From assembly GCA_963721365.1 (NCBI GenBank), contig CAVRJE010000028.1, forward strand, positions 248,001 through 312,000: a stretch of DNA of 64,000 bases. Direction: 5' to 3'. Positions 1 through 8,448 of this stretch are shown here, piece by piece; position 1 is the stretch's first letter; each line of letters begins with the position of its first letter. The notes below the pieces were generated by a model that was given only the letters and a program-made list of their open reading frames with translations, was not told where the DNA came from and did not search any database. The position numbers were made by a program, and so were the translations under genes. The stretch is from CAIQPS01 sp963721365. Its GTDB lineage: Bacteria > Actinomycetota > Thermoleophilia > RBG-16-64-13.

Positions 1-195
1 CAACGAAGCATTTCTGGCTGTACTTGGACGCGAAGCGGCGGCACTGCTCCCTGCTTCTTCTCAAACGCGGAAGTCACTCACATGACTTTACTCTATTCGC
101 CGGAGCCGAAGACAGGCCTCCGCGGCCCGCGGTTTGGTGGCACGTGAGGTCGGCGATACACTCGAACGATAGCCGCGGTGGCCGCTTCGCCACTC
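1..195. other. Left edge, no secure gene
   Basis: This stretch precedes the toxin gene and holds no gene I can recognise. One plus-strand frame runs from base 2 to a TGA at 83-85 and could be the last 27 codons of a gene entering from the left, but it is too short to identify. Confidence 0.3.
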
Positions 196-420
196 TCACT
201 CCTCCTCGAACAACTCACGCGGCAAGCCGGACTGGCGGATGATGGACGCGAGCGTGCCGCGCTTGAGTTGGGAGTGTAGGGGGACGGGTACTGTCGCGGT
301 TCGCGATTCCCCGCGCAGTTGCATGACGGCGTGGCTGCCCTTCCGCCGGACCTCCACAAATCCTTGGGCGGCCAATATGCGACAGACATCGCCGCCGGAC
401 AGGACCTTAAGCCGCCCCAA
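196..420 (-). CDS. hicA: HicA-type mRNA interferase toxin
   Basis: This is a 74-residue protein of the HicA (YcfA) family, small double-stranded-RNA-binding-fold toxins that cleave mRNA. The family signature is visible: an N-terminal segment around GGDVCRILAAQGF and the catalytic-histidine segment RKGSHAVMQ near residue 30. It starts at a TTG (418-420) and overlaps the end of the upstream antitoxin gene by 14 bases, the usual arrangement when hicB precedes hicA. Length is normal for the family. The partner antitoxin has a frame break in this sequence, which would be hazardous for the cell if real. Confidence 0.85.
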   Translation of the reverse strand: MGRLKVLSGGDVCRILAAQGFVEVRRKGSHAVMQLRGESRTATVPVPLHSQLKRGTLASIIRQSGLPRELFEEE

Positions 421-629
421 TGCGAGCCTCGAAGTGCGTGACGAATACCCGTGTCTTCAGACGGGACGCAACTTCCGCAGGCTCGGCACATTCGAGGAAG
501 AGCTCGACCGCCTCTCGGAGGTTATCGGTCGCCTCCTCCACGGTGGAACCCTGGCTGGCGATATCCAGCTCCGGACACAAGGAGACAAAGCCGTCGCCCT
601 TCGTCTTCAACAATCGCCGTGAGATACAT
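407..629 (-). CDS. hicB: HicB-type antitoxin with a frame break
   Basis: This is the partner antitoxin of the downstream HicA. The segment CPELDIASQGSTVEEATDNL is typical of the HicB partial RNase-H-fold domain. The natural start is the ATG at 627-629 (MYLTAIVEDE), but an extra G near 597 shifts the frame. Removing it gives MYLTAIVEDEGDGFVSLC, the standard family N terminus. As it stands, the C-terminal part can only be read from an internal TTG. The protein is about 73 residues, a short HicB without a separate DNA-binding domain. The break is either a sequencing error or a real mutation. Confidence 0.75.
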
Positions 630-826
630 GTTCACCCTCGGATGCAGGAAAGAAGGCTTCGCGTTCAACACCGGCATTCCAGTCCCTTCTGAGTAAGTAT
701 AGTCGAGGAGGCAACCGTCGTTCCCTCGCCTCTGACGATAGCCTGGTCAACAAGTCTTAGGGATCCATCTTTGGGCGCAGGCTGGTTCACGCCTCTAATG
801 ACGCGAGCCGCCTCATGGTGCGCCCC

Positions 827-885
827 TTGACAACTCGTGCCCTGCGTAACATAGTGTGGCTGGTTAAGTTGGTAGTCGTTAACCA
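827..885 (+). promoter_or_regulatory. Promoter with overlapping inverted-repeat operator
   Basis: TTGACA at 827-832 is followed after 17 bases by CATAGT at 850-855, a good sigma-70-type pair. Just downstream, TGGTTAA (861-867) and TTAACCA (879-885) form an inverted repeat with an 11-base spacer, centred where transcription would start. A Shine-Dalgarno AAGGGA (889-894) precedes the TTG start of the thiolase at 902. The layout is what is expected if the TetR regulator of this operon represses its own promoter; that link is inferred. Confidence 0.55.
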
Positions 886-901
886 ACCAAGGGAGTCCTT
901 C

Positions 902-2088
902 TTGTCCCGTGAGACCGTTATCTTGAGCGCCTGCCGTACTCCTGTCGGGCGCTTCCTTGGCGCCCTGTCCGATGTTCCGGCAGTCAAGCTGGGCGGCATT
1001 GCTATAGCGGAGGCGGTCAAGAGGGCCGGGCTGGAGCCGGCCGAGGTGGATGAAGTGATCGTCGGCAACGTGCTGCAGGCCGGCCAGGGCCAGAACCCCG
1101 GCCGCCTCGCGCTGCATGCCGCCGGTCTGCCCGACGAGGTGCCGGCCGTGACCGTCAACAAGCTGTGCGGATCGAGCATGAAGGCGCTGCACTTCGCCAC
1201 CCAGGCAGTCACCTGCGGCGACGCCGAAGTGGTAGTGGCTGCCGGCATGGAGAACATGTCGCTCGCTCCCTACCTGCTCGCCAAGGCCCGGACCGGCTAC
1301 CGCATGGGCGACGGCCTGCTGGAGGACCACCTGCTGCGCGACGGCCTCATGTGCGCGGTGAACGACTACCACATGGGCATGACCGCCGAGAACGTCGCGG
1401 AGCGCTACGGGGTGACGCGGGAAGACCAGGACGCGTTCGCTCTCGAGAGCCAGCGCCGCGCCGGCGGTGGCGATTGCGGCCGGGACGTTCAAGGACGAGA
1501 TCGTGGCCGTTCGCCCTCCCCCAGAAGAAGGGCGAGGTGAAGCTCTTCGACACCGACGAGCACCCGCGCCCCGAGACCACTCTCGCCGACCTCGCCAAGC
1601 TCAAGCCGGCCTTCAAGAAGGACGGCACCGTGACGGCGGGCAACTCCTCGGGCGTCAACGACGCCGGGGCGGCCCTGGTCGTCGCCTCCCGGGATTTCGC
1701 CGACAAGCGCGGCCTGAAGCCCCTGGCCCGGGTGGTCGGCTACGCCTCCGCCGCGCTCGACCCCGCCTACATGGGCATGGGACCCTACTACGCCACGCTC
1801 AAGGTCATGGAGAAGACCGGGCTGACGCTCGACCAGATGGACCTGATCGAGCTGAACGAGGCGTTCGCCGCCCAGTCGCTCGCCTGCGCCCGGCTGCTCG
1901 GGGTCGACATGGCAAAGACCAACGTTTCGGGCGGGGCCATCGCGCTGGGCCATCCCATCGGCTGCTCCGGCGCCCGCATCCTCACCACCCTCCTCTACGG
2001 CCTTCTCCGCACCGGCGGCCGCTACGGCCTGGCCACCATGTGCATCGGCGGTGGGCAGGGCGTGGCTACCATCATCGAGGTCGTGTGA
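902..2088 (+). CDS. Acetyl-CoA acetyltransferase (thiolase)
   Basis: This thiolase reversibly condenses two acetyl-CoA or cleaves a 3-ketoacyl-CoA. All three catalytic segments are present: the nucleophilic cysteine in NKLCGSSMKAL, the histidine in GGAIALGHPIGCSG, and the C-terminal cysteine in MCIGGGQG. The TTG at 902 is chosen because of the Shine-Dalgarno at 889-894. Two extra bases, near 1463 and 1513, break the frame; with both removed the protein is about 394 residues, normal for the family. It is the first gene of the operon and its stop codon overlaps the GTG of the TetR gene (GTGA). Confidence 0.85.
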
Positions 2089-2736
2089 AGCCGGCGGCGA
2101 GCAGCCCCGGCAAGGTGAGTCCCGACGGCCAGGGCCGCCGCCCCGGGTCCGAGCGGCGGACTCAGATCGTCCAGGAGACCCTGCGGCTGGTCGCCGAGCA
2201 CGGCCTGGCCGGCGCGAGCATGTCGCGGATCGCCGAGGCGGTGGGCATCTCCAACGCGGCGCTGTACCGCCACTTCGACAGCCGGGAAGACATCCTGATC
2301 GCCGCGCACGACGTGCTGATCGAGAGGGTGTTCGTGTGGCTCAAGTCGTCGCCGGCGCCGGACGTGATGGACCGGCTGCGGGAGATGGGCGACTCGCACG
2401 CCGCCATCTTCTCCAAGGACATCGAGGGGTTCAACGCGCCCATGTTCCAGTTCATCTCCTGGATCCCCAAGGACCGGGTGCACGACCATGTGGTGCAGCG
2501 CCGGGTGGAGATGCTCCGGTGGTACGCCGATCTGGTGGAGGAGGGTAAGGCGCAGGGCAGCATCCGCACCGACATCGAGACCGACCTGATAGTGTCGGAG
2601 TTGTTCGCCTGGATCTGGTGGGAGGACCTGAGCTACCTGGAAGGTCTCGATACCGATATGACGTTGAAGAGGATCGGCCAACATGTTCACGCGGCTGTTG
2701 GCCCGGATCGGCCCCGAGCGCACGGGCGCCGACTAG
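2085..2736 (+). CDS. TetR/AcrR family transcriptional regulator
   Basis: The N terminus carries a clear TetR helix-turn-helix, with SRIAEAVGISNAALYRHF followed by DSREDIL around residues 45-75. The C-terminal half is the helical ligand-binding domain. The gene starts at a GTG that overlaps the thiolase stop, so the two are translationally coupled. An extra G near 2672 shifts the frame; corrected, the protein ends at the TAG at 2734-2736 with RIANMFTRLLARIGPERTGAD. Without correction the frame would run on into the next genes, which is not credible. It probably senses an acyl-CoA or aromatic ligand and acts at the repeat at 861-885. Confidence 0.85.
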
Positions 2737-2748
2737 GGAGGCTGTCAC

Positions 2749-2922
2749 ATGTCCAAGAGTACGCCAAACAGCGATGCTTCGCACTCGGAGTGCGCTGGGT
2801 GCGAGCGAGAGAAGGACGAGGGAGCACGAGTAGCAGCGCTATCGAGCGCGACCGAGGACGTGCTATCGGGCCGCCCAGTGGGCTCCGGGGGCCGGGGTTC
2901 ATTCTCCAGCAGCCTAGTATGA
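2749..2922 (+). CDS. Small hypothetical CxxC protein
   Basis: This 57-codon frame begins at an ATG with a good Shine-Dalgarno (GGGAGG, about 8 bases upstream). Its stop TGA overlaps an ATG at 2919 that is in frame with the DUF362 gene. The protein is hydrophilic and has one CxxC motif (SECAGCERE) near residues 15-18. No family was recognised. The coupled position between a regulator and the DUF362 gene supports it being real, but it may only be a leader region. Confidence 0.4.
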   Translation: MSKSTPNSDASHSECAGCEREKDEGARVAALSSATEDVLSGRPVGSGGRGSFSSSLV

Positions 2923-2936
2923 CGGAGGTAACGGAC

Positions 2937-4202
2937 ATGCCCAAGTCGATCGTAGCCATCTCCAAAGGGGACGACCCCGAGAAGATGGTGGCCGAGGTCT
3001 TCGCCCTCCTCGGGGGCGTGGAGAACCTCGTCAAACCGCGCAGCACCGTGGTGCTCAAGCCGAACGCCGGCCACCCGGCAGCGGCCGAGACCTCCGTCAA
3101 CACCAGCCCCGAGTTCGTGGCGGCGGTGATCAGAGAGGTCATGAAAGCCAAGCCCAAGGAAGTCATCGTGGCCGAGGCCGCCGCCATCGGCTGCGACTCC
3201 ATGCACGTGCTCGATGTGAGCGGCATCGGCGCGGCGGCCGAGGCTGCCGGCGCCCGCCTCATCGACATCAAACGGGAAAAGGACCTTATCAACATCCCCA
3301 TCCGGGATGCGCGCTCCGATATCAAGAAGGTCAAGCTCCCCCGCTTTCTCCTGGAAGCCGAGCACCTGTTCAACCTCCCCATCTTCAAGAGCCACGCGAG
3401 CATGGTGTTCACCTGCGCCCTCAAGAACATGAAGGGCGTGGTCCAGGACCTCACCCACCAGCAGATGCACATGACCGATCTCGCCGCGGCCATGATGGAC
3501 GTGTGGTCGGTCATCCGGGCCGACCTCAACATCGCCGACCTCATCCGCCCGGCCGAGGGCTTCGGGCCGCACACCACCATCCCGGTGGACTTCGGCTGCG
3601 TGGTGGCGAGCAAAGACCCGGTGGCCCTCGACGCCACCGCCTGCCGGATGGTGGGCCTCAGCCTCGACAACGTCCAGTACTTCTCGGCAGCCAAGGAGCG
3701 CAACCTCGGCCACTTCGAAGAGGCCGACATCGAGGTGGTCGGCCGGACCATCGAGGAAGTGCACAAGGACCTCTGGTTCCCCTACATCGCCGGCTTCGAC
3801 ACCTGGCCCGAGTACACGTTCCACACGAGCGGCGCCTGCTCGAGTTGCGAGTCCCTCGTCGCCTTCACCATGGAGAAGCTCAAGGCTCTCGGCCAGTACG
3901 ACAAGAACGCCGGCTGCCACGTGGTGGTGGGCCCCAAGCGGGACGACGAGATGCCCCAGGGTGTGGATCCGAACAACGTGATCCTCATCGGCGACTGCGT
4001 CAAGCGGTTCCGGGGCAAAGGCGTGGGTCACTGGTCGGCGGGCTGCCCGCCCCTGGAGCCGCATCCTCTCTGGGTCTTCATCGACCGCGAGGACCACTAC
4101 GAGATGGAGCCCTACTTCCGGGCCCGCATGGCCGAGGACGAGGGGCCCTGGGTGGAGTTCATCAAGACGATGAAGCGGGAAAAGAGCGCCGACGCGGAGT
4201 AG
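2937..4202 (+). CDS. DUF362 domain-containing protein
   Basis: This is an intact 421-residue protein of the DUF362 family, often found beside iron-sulfur and anaerobic catabolic genes and of unknown reaction. Family hallmarks are KPNAGHP near residue 40, the FKSHASMVFTCALKNMKG segment near 150, and a C-terminal region with several cysteines (GACSSCES, a GDCVKRFRGKG loop and the GCPPLEPHP loop). The start at 2937 is chosen over the in-frame ATG at 2919 because GGAGGT (2924-2929) sits at the right distance. It is the last gene of the thiolase-TetR operon. Confidence 0.75.
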   Translation: MPKSIVAISKGDDPEKMVAEVFALLGGVENLVKPRSTVVLKPNAGHPAAAETSVNTSPEFVAAVIREVMKAKPKEVIVAEAAAIGCDSMHVLDVSGIGAAAEAAGARLIDIKREKDLINIPIRDARSDIKKVKLPRFLLEAEHLFNLPIFKSHASMVFTCALKNMKGVVQDLTHQQMHMTDLAAAMMDVWSVIRADLNIADLIRPAEGFGPHTTIPVDFGCVVASKDPVALDATACRMVGLSLDNVQYFSAAKERNLGHFEEADIEVVGRTIEEVHKDLWFPYIAGFDTWPEYTFHTSGACSSCESLVAFTMEKLKALGQYDKNAGCHVVVGPKRDDEMPQGVDPNNVILIGDCVKRFRGKGVGHWSAGCPPLEPHPLWVFIDREDHYEMEPYFRARMAEDEGPWVEFIKTMKREKSADAE

Positions 4203-4260
4203 AGCGGGGCCGCAGGCGACGCCAAGGAGTAGCCGCGGGCCGGGCGCCGCCGCACACCCA

Positions 4261-4290
4261 GGTGAGCACGGTCCGGGGGCCGCACTCACC
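4261..4290. terminator. Hairpin between convergent operons
   Basis: GGTGAG (4261-4266) pairs with CTCACC (4285-4290), with a further short G/C pairing inside. It lies between the convergent DUF362 and acyl-CoA synthetase genes. There is no T-run, so a bidirectional terminator is only a suggestion. Confidence 0.3.
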
Positions 4291-4306
4291 AAGGGCGCGG
4301 TCCCTC

Positions 4307-5709
4307 CTAGTCGCCCACCTCTCGCTCGGCCAGAAAGCCCGCGTACTCGGCCAGACGGGAAAGAGCCCTGGCCGCTCGTTTTGGGTCTGGATAGGCGGCT
4401 ACCCCCTGCTCGCTGAGGAAGTTGTAGATCCCGGGCTCCGACTCGGGCAATGCGAAGACGGAGACCGCCAGCGGCTTATCGATGGCCCTGGCCGCGAGAG
4501 CGACGTTCTCGAGACAAGCCTGAACAGGCGTCGATATCACCAGGATCATGTCGATGCCCTCATCCTCGGCCACGATCTCGATCGCCTGGGCGTAGAGCTC
4601 CGGGTTGAGCAGCGAGGCCACCCCGGTATCCGTCGGGTTCCCCACCGACGTGCCGACAGGTGGCAGTACGGCTCTCAGCCGCGAAGTAGTGCTTTCGGAG
4701 AGGCGAGGTACTTCCAGTCCCAAGGTCCAGCAATTGTCCGCGGTTCCGACACCCGTTCCGCCTTGGCCGCCGATGATCGCGACTCTGCGACCCTTCGGCA
4801 AGGGCAGATAGTGAAAAGCAACGGCGCAGTCGACCACCTCTTCGACGCTGCTGACGTTGACGATGCCCGTCTGCTTGAACATCGCGTTCCACACGCTGGC
4901 CGACCCGGCGAGCGCCCCGGTGTGCGACGCAGCCGCTCTGGCCCCCTGCTCGCTGAGACCGCCTTTCCAGAGGATGATGGGCTTCTTGGCGGCGACTTCC
5001 CGCGCTACCTCGAAGAATCGCCTCCCATCCTTGACACCTTCCATATAGGCCACGATGGTCTTCGTCTGCTCATCCTGGCCCAAGTACTCCAGGTAGTCCT
5101 CGGCGGCTAGATCGCACTCGTTGCCGCAGCTCACGATGCTGCTGAAGCGCAGGCCTTTGGTGGAGAGGAACCAGACCAGGTAGTCCACGAACGAGCCGCT
5201 CTGGGAGAAGCCACCGATGGAGCCCGCCTCCATGGGGACGCCCTTCATCAGCACCTGCGGATAGGTGACGACCCCGGCGCGGGGATTGAAGAAGCCCAGG
5301 CAGTTCGGTCCGATGATGCGCGTCCCGCCTTCTCGTCCGATGCGTCCTATCTCCCGCTCGAGGTCCTTGCCTTCGGCTCCCAGCTCGCCAAAGCCGGAGG
5401 CGAAGACGACCGCGCCCTTGACCTTGTTCTCCACGCACTCCTTGACCAGGCCGAGGACCGACTCGGGCGGGGTGAGCAGGATGGCCACGTCGAGCTGGTC
5501 GGGGACGGCGCTGATGCTCGGGATAGGCCTTGATCCCCAGGATCTCCTCGCGCTTGGGGTTGACCGGGTAGATCTTGCGGCAGCCCGCGTCTCTTAGACC
5601 CTCCAGGAAGAGGCGCCCGAAGCTCCCCTCCTTGTCGCTGGCGCCCGACCAGCGCCACCGACTCCGCGTTGAATATCTGCGACAGCTGCTCGACGGTATG
5701 CGATGACAT
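4307..5709 (-). CDS. ADP-forming acyl-CoA synthetase, alpha (CoA-binding) subunit
   Basis: This is the CoA-binding and ligase part of an NDP-forming acyl-CoA synthetase, which interconverts an acid, CoA and ATP with an acyl-CoA, ADP and phosphate. The N terminus is a CoA-binding Rossmann domain (NAESVALVGASDKEGSFGR after correction). The phosphorylated histidine lies in ARAAASHTGALAGS. Two extra bases, near 5643 and 5520, break the frame; corrected length is about 466 residues. The ATG at 5709 overlaps the stop of the upstream beta subunit (TGATG), so the two are coupled. It ends the 16-kb minus-strand operon and could conserve energy from acyl-CoA. Confidence 0.85.
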
Positions 5710-6411
5710 CACAGCTCTCCCAGGATCACGCGGGCGTCGACGGCGATGGCCCCGTCGGGGTAGGCGAAGATGGGGTTGAGGTCCATCTCCGCCACGGCCG
5801 GTGTGTTCATGACGAAGTCCGAGACGCGCAGAAGGATGTCCTCGAGCGCGGACTGTGTCGACGGGATCGGAGCCGCGAAAGCCGTCGAGGAGCTTCGCGG
5901 CGCGTATCTCCCTGATCGCGCTTCGGGCGTCGCCCTTGGTAAGGGGCACGATCTTGAAACTGACGTCCTTGAGAAGCTCCACCCACACCCCGCCCAGTCC
6001 GAACATCAGGACGGGGCCGAACTGAGGGTCGGTCGCCATTCCGATGATCACCTCCAGCCCCGGCGGGGCCATGTTCTGCACCGTCACGCCTTCGATGACG
6101 GCATCCGGGAACTTCTCGGTGCAGGACGACATGATGGCACCCCAGGCTGCGGCCACGTCCTCGGCGCTCTTCAGGCCGACCTTGACCCCGCCGGCGTCGC
6201 TCTTGTGGGTGATATCCGGCGAGGAGATCTTGAGCACGCAGGGATAGCCGATCTCCTCAGCGAGAGCGAGAGCCTCTTGCTCGGAGGTCGCCAGCTTCAT
6301 CTCGGTCGTGCGTATTCCCAGGCTTCGGAGCAACTGCTTTGATTCCATCTCCGTGAGCACGACGCGCGCCTCTTTGCGGGCCTGCTCTATGATCTCGCCG
6401 GCGCTTGCCAT
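5709..6411 (-). CDS. ADP-forming acyl-CoA synthetase, beta (ATP-grasp) subunit
   Basis: This is the ATP-grasp half of the two-subunit acyl-CoA synthetase. Recognisable segments are GYPCVLKISSPDITHKSDAG, with the nucleotide-binding lysine near residue 60, and FGLGGVWVELLKDVSF near residue 140. The C-terminal MDLNPIFAYPDG is typical of the family and appears once an extra C near 5856 is removed. Corrected length is about 233 residues, normal for a separate beta subunit. It lies 3 bases downstream of the BKACE gene and overlaps the alpha gene, so all three are probably translated together. Confidence 0.85.
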
Positions 6412-6414
6412 GTC

Positions 6415-7231
6415 CTATCGCACCAACTCGGGCGTCAGCTTGAGCCGCTCCACTACCTCGTCGACGGTGGCCGGCTGCAGGTTCATCGATCTCGCCACAC
6501 CCACGAGCTGCTCGACCAACTGGGCGTTGGAGGAGGCGAGCTCTTTCGGTCTTACATAGATCGTGTCCTCCAGACCGGTGCGCGCGTTGCCGCCCATGGC
6601 CAGACCGATGGTGGTCAGCGGCAGGTTGGCCTTCGAGATGGCGATCACCTGCCAGCTGGTGTTCTCGGGCAATTCCTTGACCAGGTAGGAGAGCAGCATG
6701 GGGTCGGCCGGCATGCCGCCGTTGACGCCCATGACGAACGACACCTGCAGCGGCTCGGTGAGCAGTCCCTTGTTCAGGAGGCCCAGCATCAGGCCCAGGT
6801 GCCCGGTGTCGTAGATCTCGACCTCGGCTTTGACGCCCAGCTCGAGCATGCGCTCAGCCAGCTGCAGCATCTGCTTGGGCGGGTTGCGGAACTCGTTCGG
6901 GCCGATGGTCATGGTCGCCGGGTTCAGGGTGGCCATGGCCGGCTTGGCTTCGACGATCTTCATGCGGTCTTCGTAGGCGAAAGCCGCCGCCGGTGGAAAG
7001 CTGCACGATGCCCGGGCACTTCTCGCGGCACAACTCGACGGTGCGGCGAGCGACGTCCAGGTCGGTGGTGAAGTCGTCGTTTTCGCGCAGATGGATGTGG
7101 ATGACGGCCGCGCCGGCGTCGTAGGCTCCCTTGGCAGCTTCCGCGATCTCGGCCGGGTTGCCCGGCATGGCCGGGGTGTCCTTCTTGGTGGCCGCCGGGC
7201 CGGTGAGCGAGGCGGTGATGATCGGATTCAC
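6415..7231 (-). CDS. BKACE family beta-keto acid cleavage enzyme (DUF849)
   Basis: Members of this family cleave a beta-keto acid with acetyl-CoA, giving acetoacetate and a new acyl-CoA; the first known member is 3-keto-5-aminohexanoate cleavage enzyme. The zinc-binding HxH is visible in AAVIHIHLREND near residue 48, with the later segments VQLSTGGG and FVMGVNGGMPAD. An extra C near 6986 breaks the frame; corrected length is about 271 residues, slightly short for the family. In phloroglucinol fermenters a BKACE-type lyase acts on triacetate, so a similar role here is plausible but inferred. Confidence 0.85.
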
Positions 7232-7277
7232 AGCGGAAGTGCCTCCTAGTAGGGTGTGGGCTCGGCCGCGGCGCGGC

Positions 7278-7619
7278 TCAACGGTTGACGATGACGATCA
7301 TCGTCGCCGGTCTGCTGGTGTTGTTGAGGATCGACCGGCCTTCATTGGGGCCGATGTACAGCGAGTCCCTCGGGCCGAGCACGAAGGTCTCGTCCTTGCT
7401 CGTCACCGTGAGCTCTCCCTCAAGGACGAAGTACACCTTCTCTTCGGCCGAATCCTCGCCGGACCATTCCACCCCTCCGCCCGGCAGGTAGTGCGACATG
7501 CCCATCCAGAAGGTCTTCAGGCCGGTCTCGGCCTCGCCCTGGAACCTGCCGGAGACCACGTTGAAGTGTTTCGGCGGGACGCCGTATTTCGTCATGTCTG
7601 CGTACGCGACCTTCTTCAT
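7278..7619 (-). CDS. Cupin domain protein
   Basis: This is an intact 113-residue single-domain cupin, a small beta-barrel that usually binds a metal. The barrel motif around HYLPGGGVEWSGEDSAEEKVYFVLEGEL fits cupin motif 1 in shape, but the usual metal-binding histidines are mostly replaced (HYLPGG, then GED and E). The second motif ends in NTSRPATMIVIV. The gene lies inside the catabolic operon between the SDR and BKACE genes. It could be a small isomerase, hydrolase or regulator of a pathway enzyme. Confidence 0.7.
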   Translation of the reverse strand: MKKVAYADMTKYGVPPKHFNVVSGRFQGEAETGLKTFWMGMSHYLPGGGVEWSGEDSAEEKVYFVLEGELTVTSKDETFVLGPRDSLYIGPNEGRSILNNTSRPATMIVIVNR

Positions 7620-7653
7620 GGTCGTAGCCTCCTAGCCGGTGATTGCGCGCCCA

Positions 7654-8409
7654 TCAGACCGCGGACAGTCCGCCGTCGACGTAGATGATCTGCCCGGTCA
7701 TGAAGTCAGATTCGTCCGAGGCCAGCAGGATGATGGGGCCGATGAGGTCCTCCGGCGCGCCCAGGCGCGCCAGGGGGATCTCCGCCGTCATCTTGGAATA
7801 GATCTCGGGCTTGGAGAGGAACTCTCGGGTCATATCGGTGATCACCAGCGCCGGCGCGAGAGCGTTGACATGGATGTTGTACTTGGCCCATTCCGCCGCC
7901 AGGGTCCGGGTGAGGGAGTCCACACCTCCCTTGCTCGAGGAATAGGCGGTACCTCCTATCGAAGGGGCGACCCTGCCTCTGACCGAAGACATGTTGATGA
8001 TCTTGCCGCGCTTCTGCTCGATCATGACTTTGCCCACCGCTTGGCAGGCCAGGAAGGTCCCGAGGACGTTGAACCGGATGACCCTCTCAAACTCCTCGGG
8101 GGCCATTTCTTCTGCTGAAAACCGGGCGTTCGTGCCAGCGACGTTCACGAGGATGTCTATCTTCCCGAACTTCTCCATGACCTGGCCGACCATGGCCTCG
8201 AGCGAGGAGGCACTGGTGACGTCGGCAGAGACGGCCAAGGACTTCCTTCCCAGCGCCTCGATGTCCTGCACGACCGGCTGAAGATGCGACACATCGCGGC
8301 TTGTGACGACGACATCTGCGCCGGCCTTAGCCAGCCCGACGGCGAGGGGGCGCCCCAACCCGCCGCCTCCTCCTGTCACGATCGCGACCCTACCTGTTAG
8401 ATCGAACAC
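7654..8409 (-). CDS. SDR family oxidoreductase (FabG-like)
   Basis: This is an intact 251-residue classical short-chain dehydrogenase. The nucleotide-binding motif VTGGGGGLGRP is at residues 11-21, NVAG near residue 90, the catalytic serine in INMSSV, and the tyrosine/lysine pair in YSSSKGG near residue 155. The family reduces or oxidises keto/hydroxy groups with NAD(P). In this operon it could reduce an aromatic triol to the cyclic diketone or oxidise a hydroxy-oxo acid. A truncated paralogue lies at 26969-27041 in the equivalent place of the second operon copy. Confidence 0.85.
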   Translation of the reverse strand: MFDLTGRVAIVTGGGGGLGRPLAVGLAKAGADVVVTSRDVSHLQPVVQDIEALGRKSLAVSADVTSASSLEAMVGQVMEKFGKIDILVNVAGTNARFSAEEMAPEEFERVIRFNVLGTFLACQAVGKVMIEQKRGKIINMSSVRGRVAPSIGGTAYSSSKGGVDSLTRTLAAEWAKYNIHVNALAPALVITDMTREFLSKPEIYSKMTAEIPLARLGAPEDLIGPIILLASDESDFMTGQIIYVDGGLSAV

Positions 8410-8448
8410 CGGACCTCCTTTCCTTTCGAGGGCAGCCAGGGCCCTGTG

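Noticed and set aside
665..1492. A 275-codon minus-strand open frame
   Set aside because: It lies antisense to the thiolase and its promoter, with low-complexity composition.
1467..4202. One 911-codon open frame through thiolase, TetR and DUF362
   Set aside because: The three families are separate proteins with their own starts; the long frame results from missing stops after single-base insertions near 1463 and 2672.
2745..4292. A 515-codon minus-strand open frame
   Set aside because: It is antisense to the clear DUF362 gene and has shadow-type composition without motifs.
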